Below the pieces are notes generated by a model, which did no database searches, was not told where the DNA came from, and saw nothing but the letters and a program-made list of their open reading frames with translations. From positions 1-64,000 of the forward strand of contig NZ_QUNO01000032.1 in NCBI RefSeq assembly GCF_003387475.1: a DNA stretch of 64,000 nucleotides, read 5' to 3'. Source of the stretch: Kutzneria buriramensis. Lineage in GTDB: Bacteria > Actinomycetota > Actinomycetes > Mycobacteriales > Pseudonocardiaceae. Positions 45,099 through 53,306 of the stretch are shown here, one piece after another (within the stretch, counting starts at the first letter, position 1; each line of letters begins with the position of its first letter). The position numbers were made by a program, and so were the translations under genes.

Positions 45099-46241
45099 AT
45101 GACGGCTGTCCGCACCGACGCGAGCCAGCTGTGGGCCCGCCTGCCCAGTCACCTCGGCAAGCGGTTCCGTCCCTACGCCGGCCGGCTGGCCCGCGACGTC
45201 GTCCGCGAGATCCAGCACTCCGTGCCGGACTACTCCCGGCCGCTGCGGGGCAAGTTCGGCCAGGTGCTCGTCGGCGGCGTGGAGCGGGCGATCGTGCACT
45301 GTTTCGAAAGCGTCGGCAATCCGACCGTCTCCAGCGCGGAGTGGACGGCCTGGTTCCGCTACATCGGACGGGTGGAGTTCACCGAGGGCCGCACCACCGA
45401 CTCGATGCAGACCGCGGTCCGGGTCGGGGCCCGCGTCGCCTGGCGCAACCTGGCCGCCGCCGGCCGCGAGCTCGGCATCCCGCCGGACGTCCTGATGCTC
45501 ACGGCCGAGGCGATCTTCGCCTACGTGGACGAGCTGTGCCGGGTGGCCGTGGAGGGTTACGCCGAGGCGCGCCACGAGGCGGAGGCCGGCGACGAGCGGC
45601 AGCGGGCGCAGCTGCTGCGGCTGATCCTCGCCGACCCGCCGACCTCGACGGAATCGATTGAGGCGCAGGCGATCGCCGCCAACTGGCCGCTGCCGCCCGA
45701 GGCCGCCGTCATCGCCCTGACCGAGGACACCGCCCACCCGCCGGAGGGCTGCCTGACCGACGGCGGCTGCGTGCTCACGCCGGATCCGGAACGAACGACG
45801 AGGCAGCTGCGGCCGCGGCTGATGGCCGTCGGCCCGACCGTGCCGCTGGCCCAGGCGCGGCAGTCACTGGCGCTGGCCCGGCGGGCGATCAACCTGGTCA
45901 GCCGGGGCGTCATCGCCGGGCCGGTCGTCCGGTGCGACGACCACCTGCTCACCCTGCTGCTGCACGCCGACGACTTCCTGCTGGCCGAGCTGAGCCGGCG
46001 CAGCCTCGCCCCGTTCGCCGAGCTCACCCCGAAGCAGCGCGAGCGGCTGTCGGCCACACTGCTCGCCTGGCTGGACACGCGCGGTGGCGTCAACGAGATC
46101 GCGACCAGGCTGACCGTGCACCCGCAGACCGTCCGCTACCGCATGCACCAGATCGACCAACTGGTCGGCGACCGCATCAACGACCCGATCCGGCGGCTGG
46201 AACTGGAGGTGTCGCTCCGCGCGCAGCTGCGACATGGTTGA
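45099..46241 (+). CDS. PucR-family transcriptional regulator
   Basis: 380 residues. The C-terminal helix-turn-helix (about 325-370, LDTRGGVNEIATRLTVHPQTVRYRMHQIDQLVGDRI) is the HTH_30 domain of PucR/CdaR regulators. The N-terminal part (YAGRLARDVVREIQHSVPDYSRPL, FTEGRTTDSMQTAVRVGARVAW) is the helical sensor-like domain of the actinobacterial subgroup; no GAF or PUR motif is evident. It starts with ATG 45099, after GAGGTGG. It overlaps the PaaI-type thioesterase gene and may regulate it. Confidence 0.88.
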   Translation: MTAVRTDASQLWARLPSHLGKRFRPYAGRLARDVVREIQHSVPDYSRPLRGKFGQVLVGGVERAIVHCFESVGNPTVSSAEWTAWFRYIGRVEFTEGRTTDSMQTAVRVGARVAWRNLAAAGRELGIPPDVLMLTAEAIFAYVDELCRVAVEGYAEARHEAEAGDERQRAQLLRLILADPPTSTESIEAQAIAANWPLPPEAAVIALTEDTAHPPEGCLTDGGCVLTPDPERTTRQLRPRLMAVGPTVPLAQARQSLALARRAINLVSRGVIAGPVVRCDDHLLTLLLHADDFLLAELSRRSLAPFAELTPKQRERLSATLLAWLDTRGGVNEIATRLTVHPQTVRYRMHQIDQLVGDRINDPIRRLELEVSLRAQLRHG

Positions 46242-46626
46242 TTGTCACAGCATGTACGACAGCGACCACGCCAGCCACGCCCTGGGCATCGTCATCGAAC
46301 AGGACGATCCCGGCACGGCCACCGCCACCATGACCGTCACCGCGCAGATGCTCAACGGCCACGGCATCGCCCACGGCGGTTACGTCTTCCTGCTCGCCGA
46401 CACCGCGTTCGCCTATGCCTGCAACAGCTACGGGCCGGTGACCGTCGCCCAGTCGGGCCAGGTGACCTTCCTGCGGCCGGCCGCGCTCGGCGACGAACTG
46501 GTCGCAAGGGCAGCGGAACGCGATCGTTTTGGTCGAAACGGCATCTACGACGTGACGGTCACACGAACGGACGGCGTCGTGATAGCGGAGTTCCGCGGCC
46601 ACAGCCGCGAGACGGCTCAGCGCTGA
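46234..46626 (+). CDS. PaaI-family hotdog thioesterase
   Basis: 130 residues (124 from the alternative ATG at 46252). The hotdog fold is clear: ATATMTVTAQMLNGHGIAHGGYVFLLADTAFAYACNSYG, with HGGYxFxLxDxAFA as the PaaI catalytic signature, then SGQVTFLRPAALGDELVA. It hydrolyses acyl-CoA thioesters; PaaI acts on ring-hydroxylated phenylacetyl-CoA in phenylacetate catabolism, but no other paa gene is present here. It overlaps the PucR gene by 8 bp. Confidence 0.9.
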   Translation: MVDCHSMYDSDHASHALGIVIEQDDPGTATATMTVTAQMLNGHGIAHGGYVFLLADTAFAYACNSYGPVTVAQSGQVTFLRPAALGDELVARAAERDRFGRNGIYDVTVTRTDGVVIAEFRGHSRETAQR

Positions 46627-46632
46627 CCGACC

Positions 46633-47625
46633 TCACCGTTGGGGGGCGACGACCGACGTCCAGCTGTGCAACGCCTTCTCCAGCGCCAGGGCGGAATCGC
46701 TGCTGTCCATCGCCTCGGTGGTGCGCAGGCCGCCGGCGGTGAGCCGGGTGCGCAGGTCGCGGTCCAGCATCAGGCGGACCAGCGACTCGGCCATCGTGTT
46801 CACGTCGCCGGCCTCGACCAGCAGGCTGTTGCGGTCGTGTTCGGCGAAGTCCTCGACGGCGCTGCCGCGGACGCCGACCACCGCCGAGCCGCACGCCATG
46901 GCCTGGGCGCTGCTCACGGCATCACCGAGGTGCACGGCGTCGCGCTGGTACACCTGCCGTACCAACTCGTAGGTGGGCAGCGCCCTCAGGTAGCGAATCC
47001 AGAGCGGCAGTCGCTCCGGGCGGCGACCGGCGCCGAAGGCGGTGACCTCCATGGTGGGCAGCAATGCCCTGGTCCGCTCCAACGCCTCCAACGCGGTCGC
47101 CGCCCCGGAGTCCGGTCCCACCAGCACGCTCACCCGGTGCCCGCGCGGCAGCGCCGGATGTGGCGGCCGGAAGACCGCTAGATTGAGACCCTGGGACACG
47201 ACCGTCACGGCGGAACTGGGCACACCGAGTCCATTCAGGACGCCGGCGAGGCGCTCCGACGTGGCAATCTTGGGCACGGCCAGCCGCAGCCCGGGGTCCG
47301 CCTCCCACTGCTCACGGGACTGAACCAGCTGCCCTGCCCGGCCGTGGCGGTCGGACAACGCGGGCAGCAGCTTCGACGTGCTGGCGTCGGTGGCCAGCAC
47401 GACATCCCCGTCCGGCACGACGTCCGGGGTCAGCCGCGCGGTCGTCACGACCCGCACCGAGGACGGCACACGACCCCTGCGCGACCAGCCGGGCACCCGA
47501 AGCCCGGCCCGCTCGCGCAGCCTGACCACGCTGATCTCGTGGCCACGAGCCGCCAACTCGTCGGCATATCCCTGGATCACCTGCGCACCGACAACCGGTG
47601 TCGGACACACAAAGGTGACGCGCAT
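46633..47625 (-). CDS. Glycosyltransferase family 4-like protein
   Basis: 330 residues from ATG 47625 (GGAGTGCCGGT upstream). A GT-B layout: N-terminal MRVTFVCPTPVVGAQVIQGYADELAARGHEISVV, and C-terminal nucleotide-sugar half with VYQRDAVHLGDAVSSAQAMACGSAVVGVRGSAVEDFAEHDRNSLLVEAGD. The second Glu of the E-x7-E motif is present in SAVEDF, but the first is changed to Ser/Ala (SSAQAMACG), a weakened motif. It is transcribed away from the exopolysaccharide operon and probably contributes a sugar to that polymer. Confidence 0.82.
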   Translation of the reverse strand: MRVTFVCPTPVVGAQVIQGYADELAARGHEISVVRLRERAGLRVPGWSRRGRVPSSVRVVTTARLTPDVVPDGDVVLATDASTSKLLPALSDRHGRAGQLVQSREQWEADPGLRLAVPKIATSERLAGVLNGLGVPSSAVTVVSQGLNLAVFRPPHPALPRGHRVSVLVGPDSGAATALEALERTRALLPTMEVTAFGAGRRPERLPLWIRYLRALPTYELVRQVYQRDAVHLGDAVSSAQAMACGSAVVGVRGSAVEDFAEHDRNSLLVEAGDVNTMAESLVRLMLDRDLRTRLTAGGLRTTEAMDSSDSALALEKALHSWTSVVAPQR

Positions 47626-48070
47626 ACCGGCACTCCACTCCACTAGAGACGTCAGATGCCCCGCACATCGAGCACGGGGCCCCGACGTTACGACCCCTGG
47701 GGGCCGCACCCGGTTCAACTGCGCCACCCCCGCCGGGGTTATGCGGCCGTTCAGCCCAATCCGCGACCACACCGCCGGATCCGCGGTCACGCTTGGTAGC
47801 CGAGGCGAGGGTCGTTGCGCTGAACGTCGCAGCGCCGCTGAGCTGAGCGGCGCAACCCATCCCTCGACCAGGTGATCAGCATGGATCTGTTGCCTGCCAA
47901 GCGAATCCTTCGCTGTAACGAGATCAGCGCGAAAGCCGAGAAGGATCGTGGACGTCCACCTGGAACTCCGCTGTTCATCACAGTTGACGCGCCCACGCGG
48001 CGCGAGGTCGTCGCAGTCGGTCCTGCACAAGGGAATGTGTATGAGAGGGCAACCGAGGGGGACCCCCAGG
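47626..48070. other. 445-bp leader/promoter region of the exopolysaccharide operon
   Basis: This region separates a leftward glycosyltransferase from the rightward operon. It contains the hairpin GCGCCGCT-GAGCTG-AGCGGCGC (47832-47853). GTTGCGC at 47814-47820 can pair with GCGCAAC at 47850-47856, competing with that hairpin. Such alternative pairing could be an attenuator. Short frames starting at 47881 and 47948 lack good coding bias and were not called. Confidence 0.45.
47832..47853 (+). promoter_or_regulatory. Leader hairpin with a competing pairing
   Basis: An 8-bp stem with a 6-base loop, about 220 bp upstream of the initiating transferase. The descending arm overlaps the alternative 7-bp pairing with 47814-47820. 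There is no U tract. Confidence 0.35.
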
Positions 48071-49564
48071 ATGGCACTGCTGCCGCACGAGCACTCGCAC
48101 CTGTTGGCTGTCACGTCCACCCGCTGGCACGGCCGGCACCGCCACCACCGGTCCCCGCTCACCGTATGGGAGAGCCGGTACCGGACCGCGGTGATCATGT
48201 CCGACGTGCTGGCCACCGCCATCGCCACGCTGCTCGCCACCGTCCTGATCGGACGCGAGCTGCCCGACTACCTGGGCCAGCTGCCACGGCTGGTCAGCGT
48301 CGCCGCTCTACTCATAGTGGTCGCCGCGCTGCCGGCGAACCGCGCGTGGGACCCGAAGGTGCTGGGTCAGGGCGCGGAAGAGTTCCGAAGACTGGGAAAG
48401 GCGCTCATCGCGACCGCCGTGACACTGTCGGTCGCCGGTGTCGCCTTCGAGCTGACCCACCTGCGGTTATGGGTGTTCTTCGTGGTGCCGGCGGTCGGGG
48501 CGGTCGCGTTCCCCGGCCGCTACCTGCTGCGCAGGCTGCTGCACAGCCGCCGGGCCAAGGGCGAGTGCCTGCTCCCGGTGATGGCGGCCGGCAGCGTGGA
48601 GTGGGCCGCCGACCTGATCGCCCGCACCCGCAAGGAGCCGCACAACGGCTGGCGCGTCGAGGCGCTGTGCACGCCGGACGGTTTCGGCGCGGACGGCGGC
48701 CAGGAGGTCGCCGGCGTGCCGGTCGTCGGCGGGCTCGGCGACCTGACCGAACGGGCACAGCCCGGCGGCTACCGGGTCGTCGCCGTGGCCGCCGATCCAT
48801 ATTGGACTCCCATGCAGCTCCAGCGGCTGGCCTGGGAGCTGGAGGACACCGAGTCCGAGCTGGTGGTCGCGCCGGTGCTGATGGAGCTGGCCGGGCCGCG
48901 GCTGCACGTGTCCGGTGTGGTCGGCATGCCACTGCTGCGGGTGCAGGCGCCGACCTTCGGCCGGGCCAAGCGGGTGATCAAGAACATCGTCGACCGGATC
49001 GGCGCGCTGCTGCTGCTCACGCTGCTCGCGCCGGTGCTGCTGGCCATCGCGGTGATCGTCAAGACCGACGACGGCGGCCCGGTGCTGTTCCGGCAGAAGC
49101 GGGTCGGCCAGGGCGGCAAGCCGTTCACCATGTGGAAGTTCCGCACCATGGTGGTCAACGCCGACGCGCTGCTCGACCAGCTGCGCGCCAGCAACCAGGG
49201 CGCGGGGCCGTTGTTCAAGATGCGCCAGGACCCCCGGATCACCGGGCCGGGGCGGCTGCTGCGCCGCTACTCGCTGGACGAGCTGCCGCAGCTGGTGAAC
49301 GTGCTGACCGGCGCGATGTCGCTGGTCGGGCCGCGGCCGCCGCTGCCGCACGAGGTCGAGCAGTACGGCTCGGACGCCGGCCGGCGACTGCTCGTCAAGC
49401 CGGGGCTGACCGGGCTGTGGCAGATCAGCGGGCGCAGCGACCTGCCGTGGGAGGAAGCGCTGCGACTGGACCTGCGGTACGTGGAGGACTGGTCGCTGGC
49501 GCTGGACGCCATCATCCTGTGGAAGACCGTTCGCGCCGTGTTCAGCGGGGCGGGTGCGTACTGA
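48071..49564 (+). CDS. Exopolysaccharide initiating sugar-1-phosphate transferase (WcaJ type)
   Basis: About 497 residues. Four or five N-terminal helices and a CoA-binding-like Rossmann region precede the C-terminal bacterial sugar-transferase domain (about 305-497). This domain carries KRVIKNIVDRIGALLLLTLLAP, FRQKRVGQGGKPFTMWKFRTM, LDELPQLVNVLTGAMSLVGPRPPL and PGLTGLWQISGRSDLPWEE. It transfers hexose-1-P from a nucleotide sugar to undecaprenyl phosphate, the first step of polymer assembly. ATG 48071 was chosen; ATG 48041 with AAGGGAA upstream is also good. It is the first gene of an 11-gene operon. Confidence 0.92.
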   Translation: MALLPHEHSHLLAVTSTRWHGRHRHHRSPLTVWESRYRTAVIMSDVLATAIATLLATVLIGRELPDYLGQLPRLVSVAALLIVVAALPANRAWDPKVLGQGAEEFRRLGKALIATAVTLSVAGVAFELTHLRLWVFFVVPAVGAVAFPGRYLLRRLLHSRRAKGECLLPVMAAGSVEWAADLIARTRKEPHNGWRVEALCTPDGFGADGGQEVAGVPVVGGLGDLTERAQPGGYRVVAVAADPYWTPMQLQRLAWELEDTESELVVAPVLMELAGPRLHVSGVVGMPLLRVQAPTFGRAKRVIKNIVDRIGALLLLTLLAPVLLAIAVIVKTDDGGPVLFRQKRVGQGGKPFTMWKFRTMVVNADALLDQLRASNQGAGPLFKMRQDPRITGPGRLLRRYSLDELPQLVNVLTGAMSLVGPRPPLPHEVEQYGSDAGRRLLVKPGLTGLWQISGRSDLPWEEALRLDLRYVEDWSLALDAIILWKTVRAVFSGAGAY

Positions 49565-49565
49565 C

Positions 49566-50477
49566 ATGGCCGGCTGGCAGGGAGTCAGGGCTCTGGTGAC
49601 CGGCGGGACCGGCTTCATCGGTTCCCATCTCGTGCGACGGCTGGCCGGACTCGGCGCGGTCGTGCACGCGGTGAGCCGCCGGGTGCGAGAGCACGTGGAC
49701 GGCGGGGAGACCTGGCACGTCGCCGATCTTTGCGACGCCGACCAGGTCGGCGAGGTGATCCGCGAGGTCGAGCCGGAGGTGGTGTTCCACCTGGCGAGCG
49801 AGGTGACCGGCGCGCGCGAGGTGCGGATGGTCCGGCCGACCCTGGAGAGCAATCTGGACAGCGCGGTCAACCTGCTGACGGCCGTCGCCGACGTGGCGCC
49901 GGCCGGCCGGCTGGTGCTGGCCGGCTCGGTCGAGGAGCCGCGGCTGTCCGACGGCGACACGGTGCCGTGTTCGCCGTACGCGGTGGCCAAGTGGGCGGTC
50001 TCCGGCTACGCGAGAATGTTTCACGAGCTGTGGCGCCTGCCGGTCACGACGCTGCGCATCGGCATGGTGTACGGCCCAGGGCAACAGGATCTGCGCAAGC
50101 TCATCCCGTATGTGACGACCGCGTTGCTGCGCGGTGAAGTCCCCGAGCTGGGCAGCGGAACCCGGCTGGTGGACTGGGTGTACGTCGACGACGTGGTCGA
50201 CGCGTTCCTGGCCGCGGCGAGCTCGGAGCAGGCGCCGGGGCAAGCGTTCGACATCGCCTCGGGCACGCAGCTGTCGATCCGGGACACCGTCGAACTGCTG
50301 GCGAAGATCATCGGCGCCGAGCAGCAGCCGCGCTTCGGCGCGGTCGCGGACCGGCCGCTGGACCGGCCGCAGGTGGCCGACATCGCGCCGGCCGGTGAAC
50401 TGCTGGGGTGGCGTCCGCGTATCGGTCTGGAGACCGGGCTGCGCCGCACGGCGGACTGGTATTCCTCCACACTGTAA
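49566..50477 (+). CDS. NAD-dependent sugar epimerase/dehydratase (extended SDR)
   Basis: 303 residues. The NAD loop is LVTGGTGFIGSHLV near the start, and the catalytic Tyr/Lys lie in CSPYAVAKWA (YxxxK). VYVDDVVDAFLAA and a GWRPRIGLETGLRRT end are typical of nucleotide-sugar epimerases. The exact sugar (UDP-Gal/Glc type or dTDP-type) cannot be fixed. One base separates it from the transferase gene. It supplies an activated sugar for the polymer. Confidence 0.9.
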   Translation: MAGWQGVRALVTGGTGFIGSHLVRRLAGLGAVVHAVSRRVREHVDGGETWHVADLCDADQVGEVIREVEPEVVFHLASEVTGAREVRMVRPTLESNLDSAVNLLTAVADVAPAGRLVLAGSVEEPRLSDGDTVPCSPYAVAKWAVSGYARMFHELWRLPVTTLRIGMVYGPGQQDLRKLIPYVTTALLRGEVPELGSGTRLVDWVYVDDVVDAFLAAASSEQAPGQAFDIASGTQLSIRDTVELLAKIIGAEQQPRFGAVADRPLDRPQVADIAPAGELLGWRPRIGLETGLRRTADWYSSTL

Positions 50478-50544
50478 CGAATTCGGGCGGAACGTCCGAT
50501 ATAGCGGGTGATTCGACGTCGTGCGCTTGGAGGTGGGGACGATC

Positions 50545-51213
50545 ATGTCTCGCTCGGTCGTCAACCTCACGGTGCACGGCGTCGGGCCGACCGACCGGCC
50601 GCTGGAGCCGAACGAGGACCAGACCTGGGTCACCGTCGAGCAGTTCGAGCAGGTGCTCGACGCGGCCGTGGGCCGGCCGGACGTGCGGATCACCTTCGAC
50701 GACGGCAACGCCTCCGACGTCGAGATCGCGTTGCCCCGCCTGGTGGAACGCGGCCTCACGGCGGATTTCTTCGTGCTGGCGGGACTGATCGGGCAACCCG
50801 GCCGGATCGACCTGGACGGCCTGCACGAGCTGATGAAGGCCGGCATGCGGATCGGCTCGCACGGCTGGTCGCACCGCAACTGGCGGCGGCTGACCGACGC
50901 GCAGGCCCGCGAGGAGATCGTGCAGGCGGCCGACGTGCTGGCCGATCTCACCGGCGAAGTGGTCACCGAGGTGGCGATCCCGTTCGGCTCCTACGACCGG
51001 CACGTGCTGCGCCGGCTGCGCCGGGCCGGCGTGCAGCGGGTGTACACCAGCGACGGCGGCCGGGCCACTGCCGGCTCCTGGCTGCAACCCCGCAACAGTT
51101 TGCGCCACGACAGCGGGGCCAAGTGGGCGCACGAGGTGCTCACGGGGAGGCCATCCGTGCCCGTCCGGGCCCGCCGAACAGCCGCACGGGCGATCAAACG
51201 TCTGCGTGGTTGA
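50545..51213 (+). CDS. Polysaccharide deacetylase (NodB/CE4)
   Basis: 222 residues from ATG 50545, with GGAGGTGGGG upstream. The CE4 metal and base residues are in TFDDG (50-54) and SHGWSH (H106 and H110, the HxxxH pair). It lacks a signal peptide, so it probably acts in the cytoplasm on a lipid-linked or soluble amino-sugar precursor and not on finished polymer. It removes N- or O-acetyl groups. Its place between the epimerase and GT2 genes supports a biosynthetic role. Confidence 0.88.
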   Translation: MSRSVVNLTVHGVGPTDRPLEPNEDQTWVTVEQFEQVLDAAVGRPDVRITFDDGNASDVEIALPRLVERGLTADFFVLAGLIGQPGRIDLDGLHELMKAGMRIGSHGWSHRNWRRLTDAQAREEIVQAADVLADLTGEVVTEVAIPFGSYDRHVLRRLRRAGVQRVYTSDGGRATAGSWLQPRNSLRHDSGAKWAHEVLTGRPSVPVRARRTAARAIKRLRG

Positions 51214-51278
51214 CCGGTAACTCGTTGTCGCGCAAGGGTTCCGGTAACGTGCGCCGCGCTGCGCACGATGACGTGCAC

Positions 51279-52193
51279 ATGAGGGCACGGACCGCGATCG
51301 TGGTCGTCACCTACAACAGCGCGCCGGTGCTGGCCGACTGCCTGCGCTCCTTGGCGCAAGGGGCCGATGGCGTCGAGCTCGACGCCGTGGTCGTGGTCGA
51401 CAACGCGTCGCGCGACGGCACGCTGGAGTTGGCCGAGTCGTTCACCGACCTTCCGATGAGGACGGTCCAAATGGGCCGCAACGCCGGCTACGCCGCCGGC
51501 ATCAACGCCGGCGTCAACGAGCTGGACCTGGCCGTGCTGGACTCCATTCTGGTGATCAACCCGGACTGCCGGCTCACGCACGGCGGCCTGGCGACGCTCG
51601 CGAAGACACTGACAGTGCCCGGATGCGGCATCGCGGTGCCGCGACTGGTCAATCCGGATGGATCTCTCCAGCCGTCGCTGCGCCGGATGCCCACTGTGCG
51701 TAGAGCGTTGGTGGAGGCCGTGATCGGCGGTGTGCGGGCCGGCCGGATCGGCAAGCTCGGCGAACTGGTCACCGACCCCCGGGAGTACGAGCGGCCGGCG
51801 CCGGCGGCCTGGGCGACCGGCGCGGCGATGCTCATCTCGGTCAACGCGCTGCTCCAGACCGGCCCGTGGGACGAGTCTTTCCTCCTCTACAGCGAGGAGA
51901 CCGAGTTCGCGCTGCGCGCGGCCGACCGCGGCTGGGCGCTGTGGTACGAGCCGGATGCCGTGGTCGAGCACATCGGCGGCGACTCCAGCACGAATCCCAC
52001 GCTGGCCGCGCTGTTGACGGTGAACAAGGTGCGGCTGTTCCGTCGCCGCCGCGGGCTCGTGCCGGCGCTGGCCTACTACTTCGCTGTAATACTTGGAGAG
52101 TCGGCACGGGCGATGGCCGGCCGGCAGACCTCGAAGGCCTCGGTCGCCGCGCTGCTGCGGCCGTCCCGTCGAATCCAGACCCTGGCCAGCTGA
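51279..52193 (+). CDS. Glycosyltransferase family 2 (rhamnosyl/galactofuranosyl type)
   Basis: 304 residues. TAIVVVTYNSAPVLADCLRSL begins a GT-A fold, VVVVDNASRDGTLEL and NAGYAAGINAGV bind the nucleotide, and VINPDCRL is the metal-binding DxD equivalent. WATGAAMLIS...FLLYSEETEFALRAADRGW holds the catalytic base region. This subgroup often transfers rhamnose or Galf. ATG 51279 fits the family start; GTG 51249 with AAGGG upstream is an alternative. Confidence 0.9.
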   Translation: MRARTAIVVVTYNSAPVLADCLRSLAQGADGVELDAVVVVDNASRDGTLELAESFTDLPMRTVQMGRNAGYAAGINAGVNELDLAVLDSILVINPDCRLTHGGLATLAKTLTVPGCGIAVPRLVNPDGSLQPSLRRMPTVRRALVEAVIGGVRAGRIGKLGELVTDPREYERPAPAAWATGAAMLISVNALLQTGPWDESFLLYSEETEFALRAADRGWALWYEPDAVVEHIGGDSSTNPTLAALLTVNKVRLFRRRRGLVPALAYYFAVILGESARAMAGRQTSKASVAALLRPSRRIQTLAS

Positions 52194-53242
52194 TGCGCTG
52201 GTTGACGTTCGACGCGCTCGGGGCGCGTGAACTCGATGCGTGGCACACCTTGCGGGCCGGCAACGCGGCACTGGACAGTCCGTACTTCCACCCGGGTTTC
52301 GCCGCCGCCGTGCACGCGAGCGGTCGCACCGTGCACGTCGCGGTCGACTCCGACGCCGACGGCCGGATCCGAGCGTTGCTGCCCGGTCACCGTGAGGGAT
52401 CGACGCTGCGGCCGGTCGGGTGGCCCGGCGCCGACTTCCAGGGGCCGATCCTGGCCGCCGGGGACTCCTTCTCCCCCTTGGCATTGCTCTCCGGTGGTGT
52501 GCGCTCGTTCGAGTTCGATCATCTGGTGGAAGGGGATGCGGCGTTCGAGCCGTGGATCCGGTCACGCCGGGTGTCGCCGTATCTCGACGTGCGCGGAGGT
52601 CTGGACGGCTACCTCGGCCGCGCGTCGAAGTCGGGACGGGACAACATCTCCCAGGCCCGGCGGCGCACGGCGAAGGCGGAGCGCGAGCTCGGGCCGGTGA
52701 AGTTCCAGGTGGACGTCGTCGACGAGGACCTGTTGCGCCAAGTGGTGGAACTCAAGCGCGGCCAGTACCGGGCAACCGGCGCAAGGGACTTCTTCGCGGA
52801 GCCCGATCGGCTCAACCTCTTGCACCGCTTGCTTCACACCCGCGAGGACGGCTTCGCCGGCATACTGTCCACAGTGCACGCCGGGCCGAACTTGATCGCG
52901 GCTCATTTCGGCATCCGCTCGGATTCGGTGCTGCACTGGTGGTTCCCGGTGTACTCGCCCGAACACGGAAAGCTCGCGCCCGGCTGGATGTTGCTGCGCG
53001 AACTAGTCATCGCCGCGCCCTCGCTGGGCATCGACCGGATCGATCTGGGCCGGGGCGACGACGAGTACAAGCGGCGGGCCAAGACCGGCGATTCCACCGT
53101 GTGTCAAGGAATCGTCACCCGCAGCTCCAGCCGGCTGGCCCTGCGCAAGCTCGGTGACTCCGTGGTATCGGGCGTGAAGTCCTCGCCCCTGGCGCCGGGA
53201 CTGCGCCGAGTGGTGCGAGGGTTGCGGAACCTCAACAGGTAA
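52193..53242 (+). CDS. GNAT/BioF2 (FemAB-like) acyltransferase in exopolysaccharide operon
   Basis: 349 residues, two tandem GNAT-like halves. The second carries LKRGQYRATGARDFF, AGPNLIAAHFGIRSDSVLHWWFPVYSPEHGKLAPGWMLL and IDRIDLGRGDDEYKRRAKTGD, which is the BioF2/CelD-like pattern found in polysaccharide loci. It probably acylates a sugar with an acyl-CoA or an aminoacyl donor. Its ATG overlaps the GT2 stop (TGATG). Confidence 0.82.
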   Translation: MRWLTFDALGARELDAWHTLRAGNAALDSPYFHPGFAAAVHASGRTVHVAVDSDADGRIRALLPGHREGSTLRPVGWPGADFQGPILAAGDSFSPLALLSGGVRSFEFDHLVEGDAAFEPWIRSRRVSPYLDVRGGLDGYLGRASKSGRDNISQARRRTAKAERELGPVKFQVDVVDEDLLRQVVELKRGQYRATGARDFFAEPDRLNLLHRLLHTREDGFAGILSTVHAGPNLIAAHFGIRSDSVLHWWFPVYSPEHGKLAPGWMLLRELVIAAPSLGIDRIDLGRGDDEYKRRAKTGDSTVCQGIVTRSSSRLALRKLGDSVVSGVKSSPLAPGLRRVVRGLRNLNR

Positions 53243-53306
53243 CGAGGCCAACACTTTCCCCGATCATAGGGGCGCGCGCACGTCGAGCGCGATGGAGGCT
53301 TCGCAG

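Noticed and set aside
47881-48070. A small gene starting ATG 47881 (MDLLPAKRILRCNEIS)
   Set aside because: Codon bias is poor, the frame runs into the transferase gene, and the position suits an untranslated leader.
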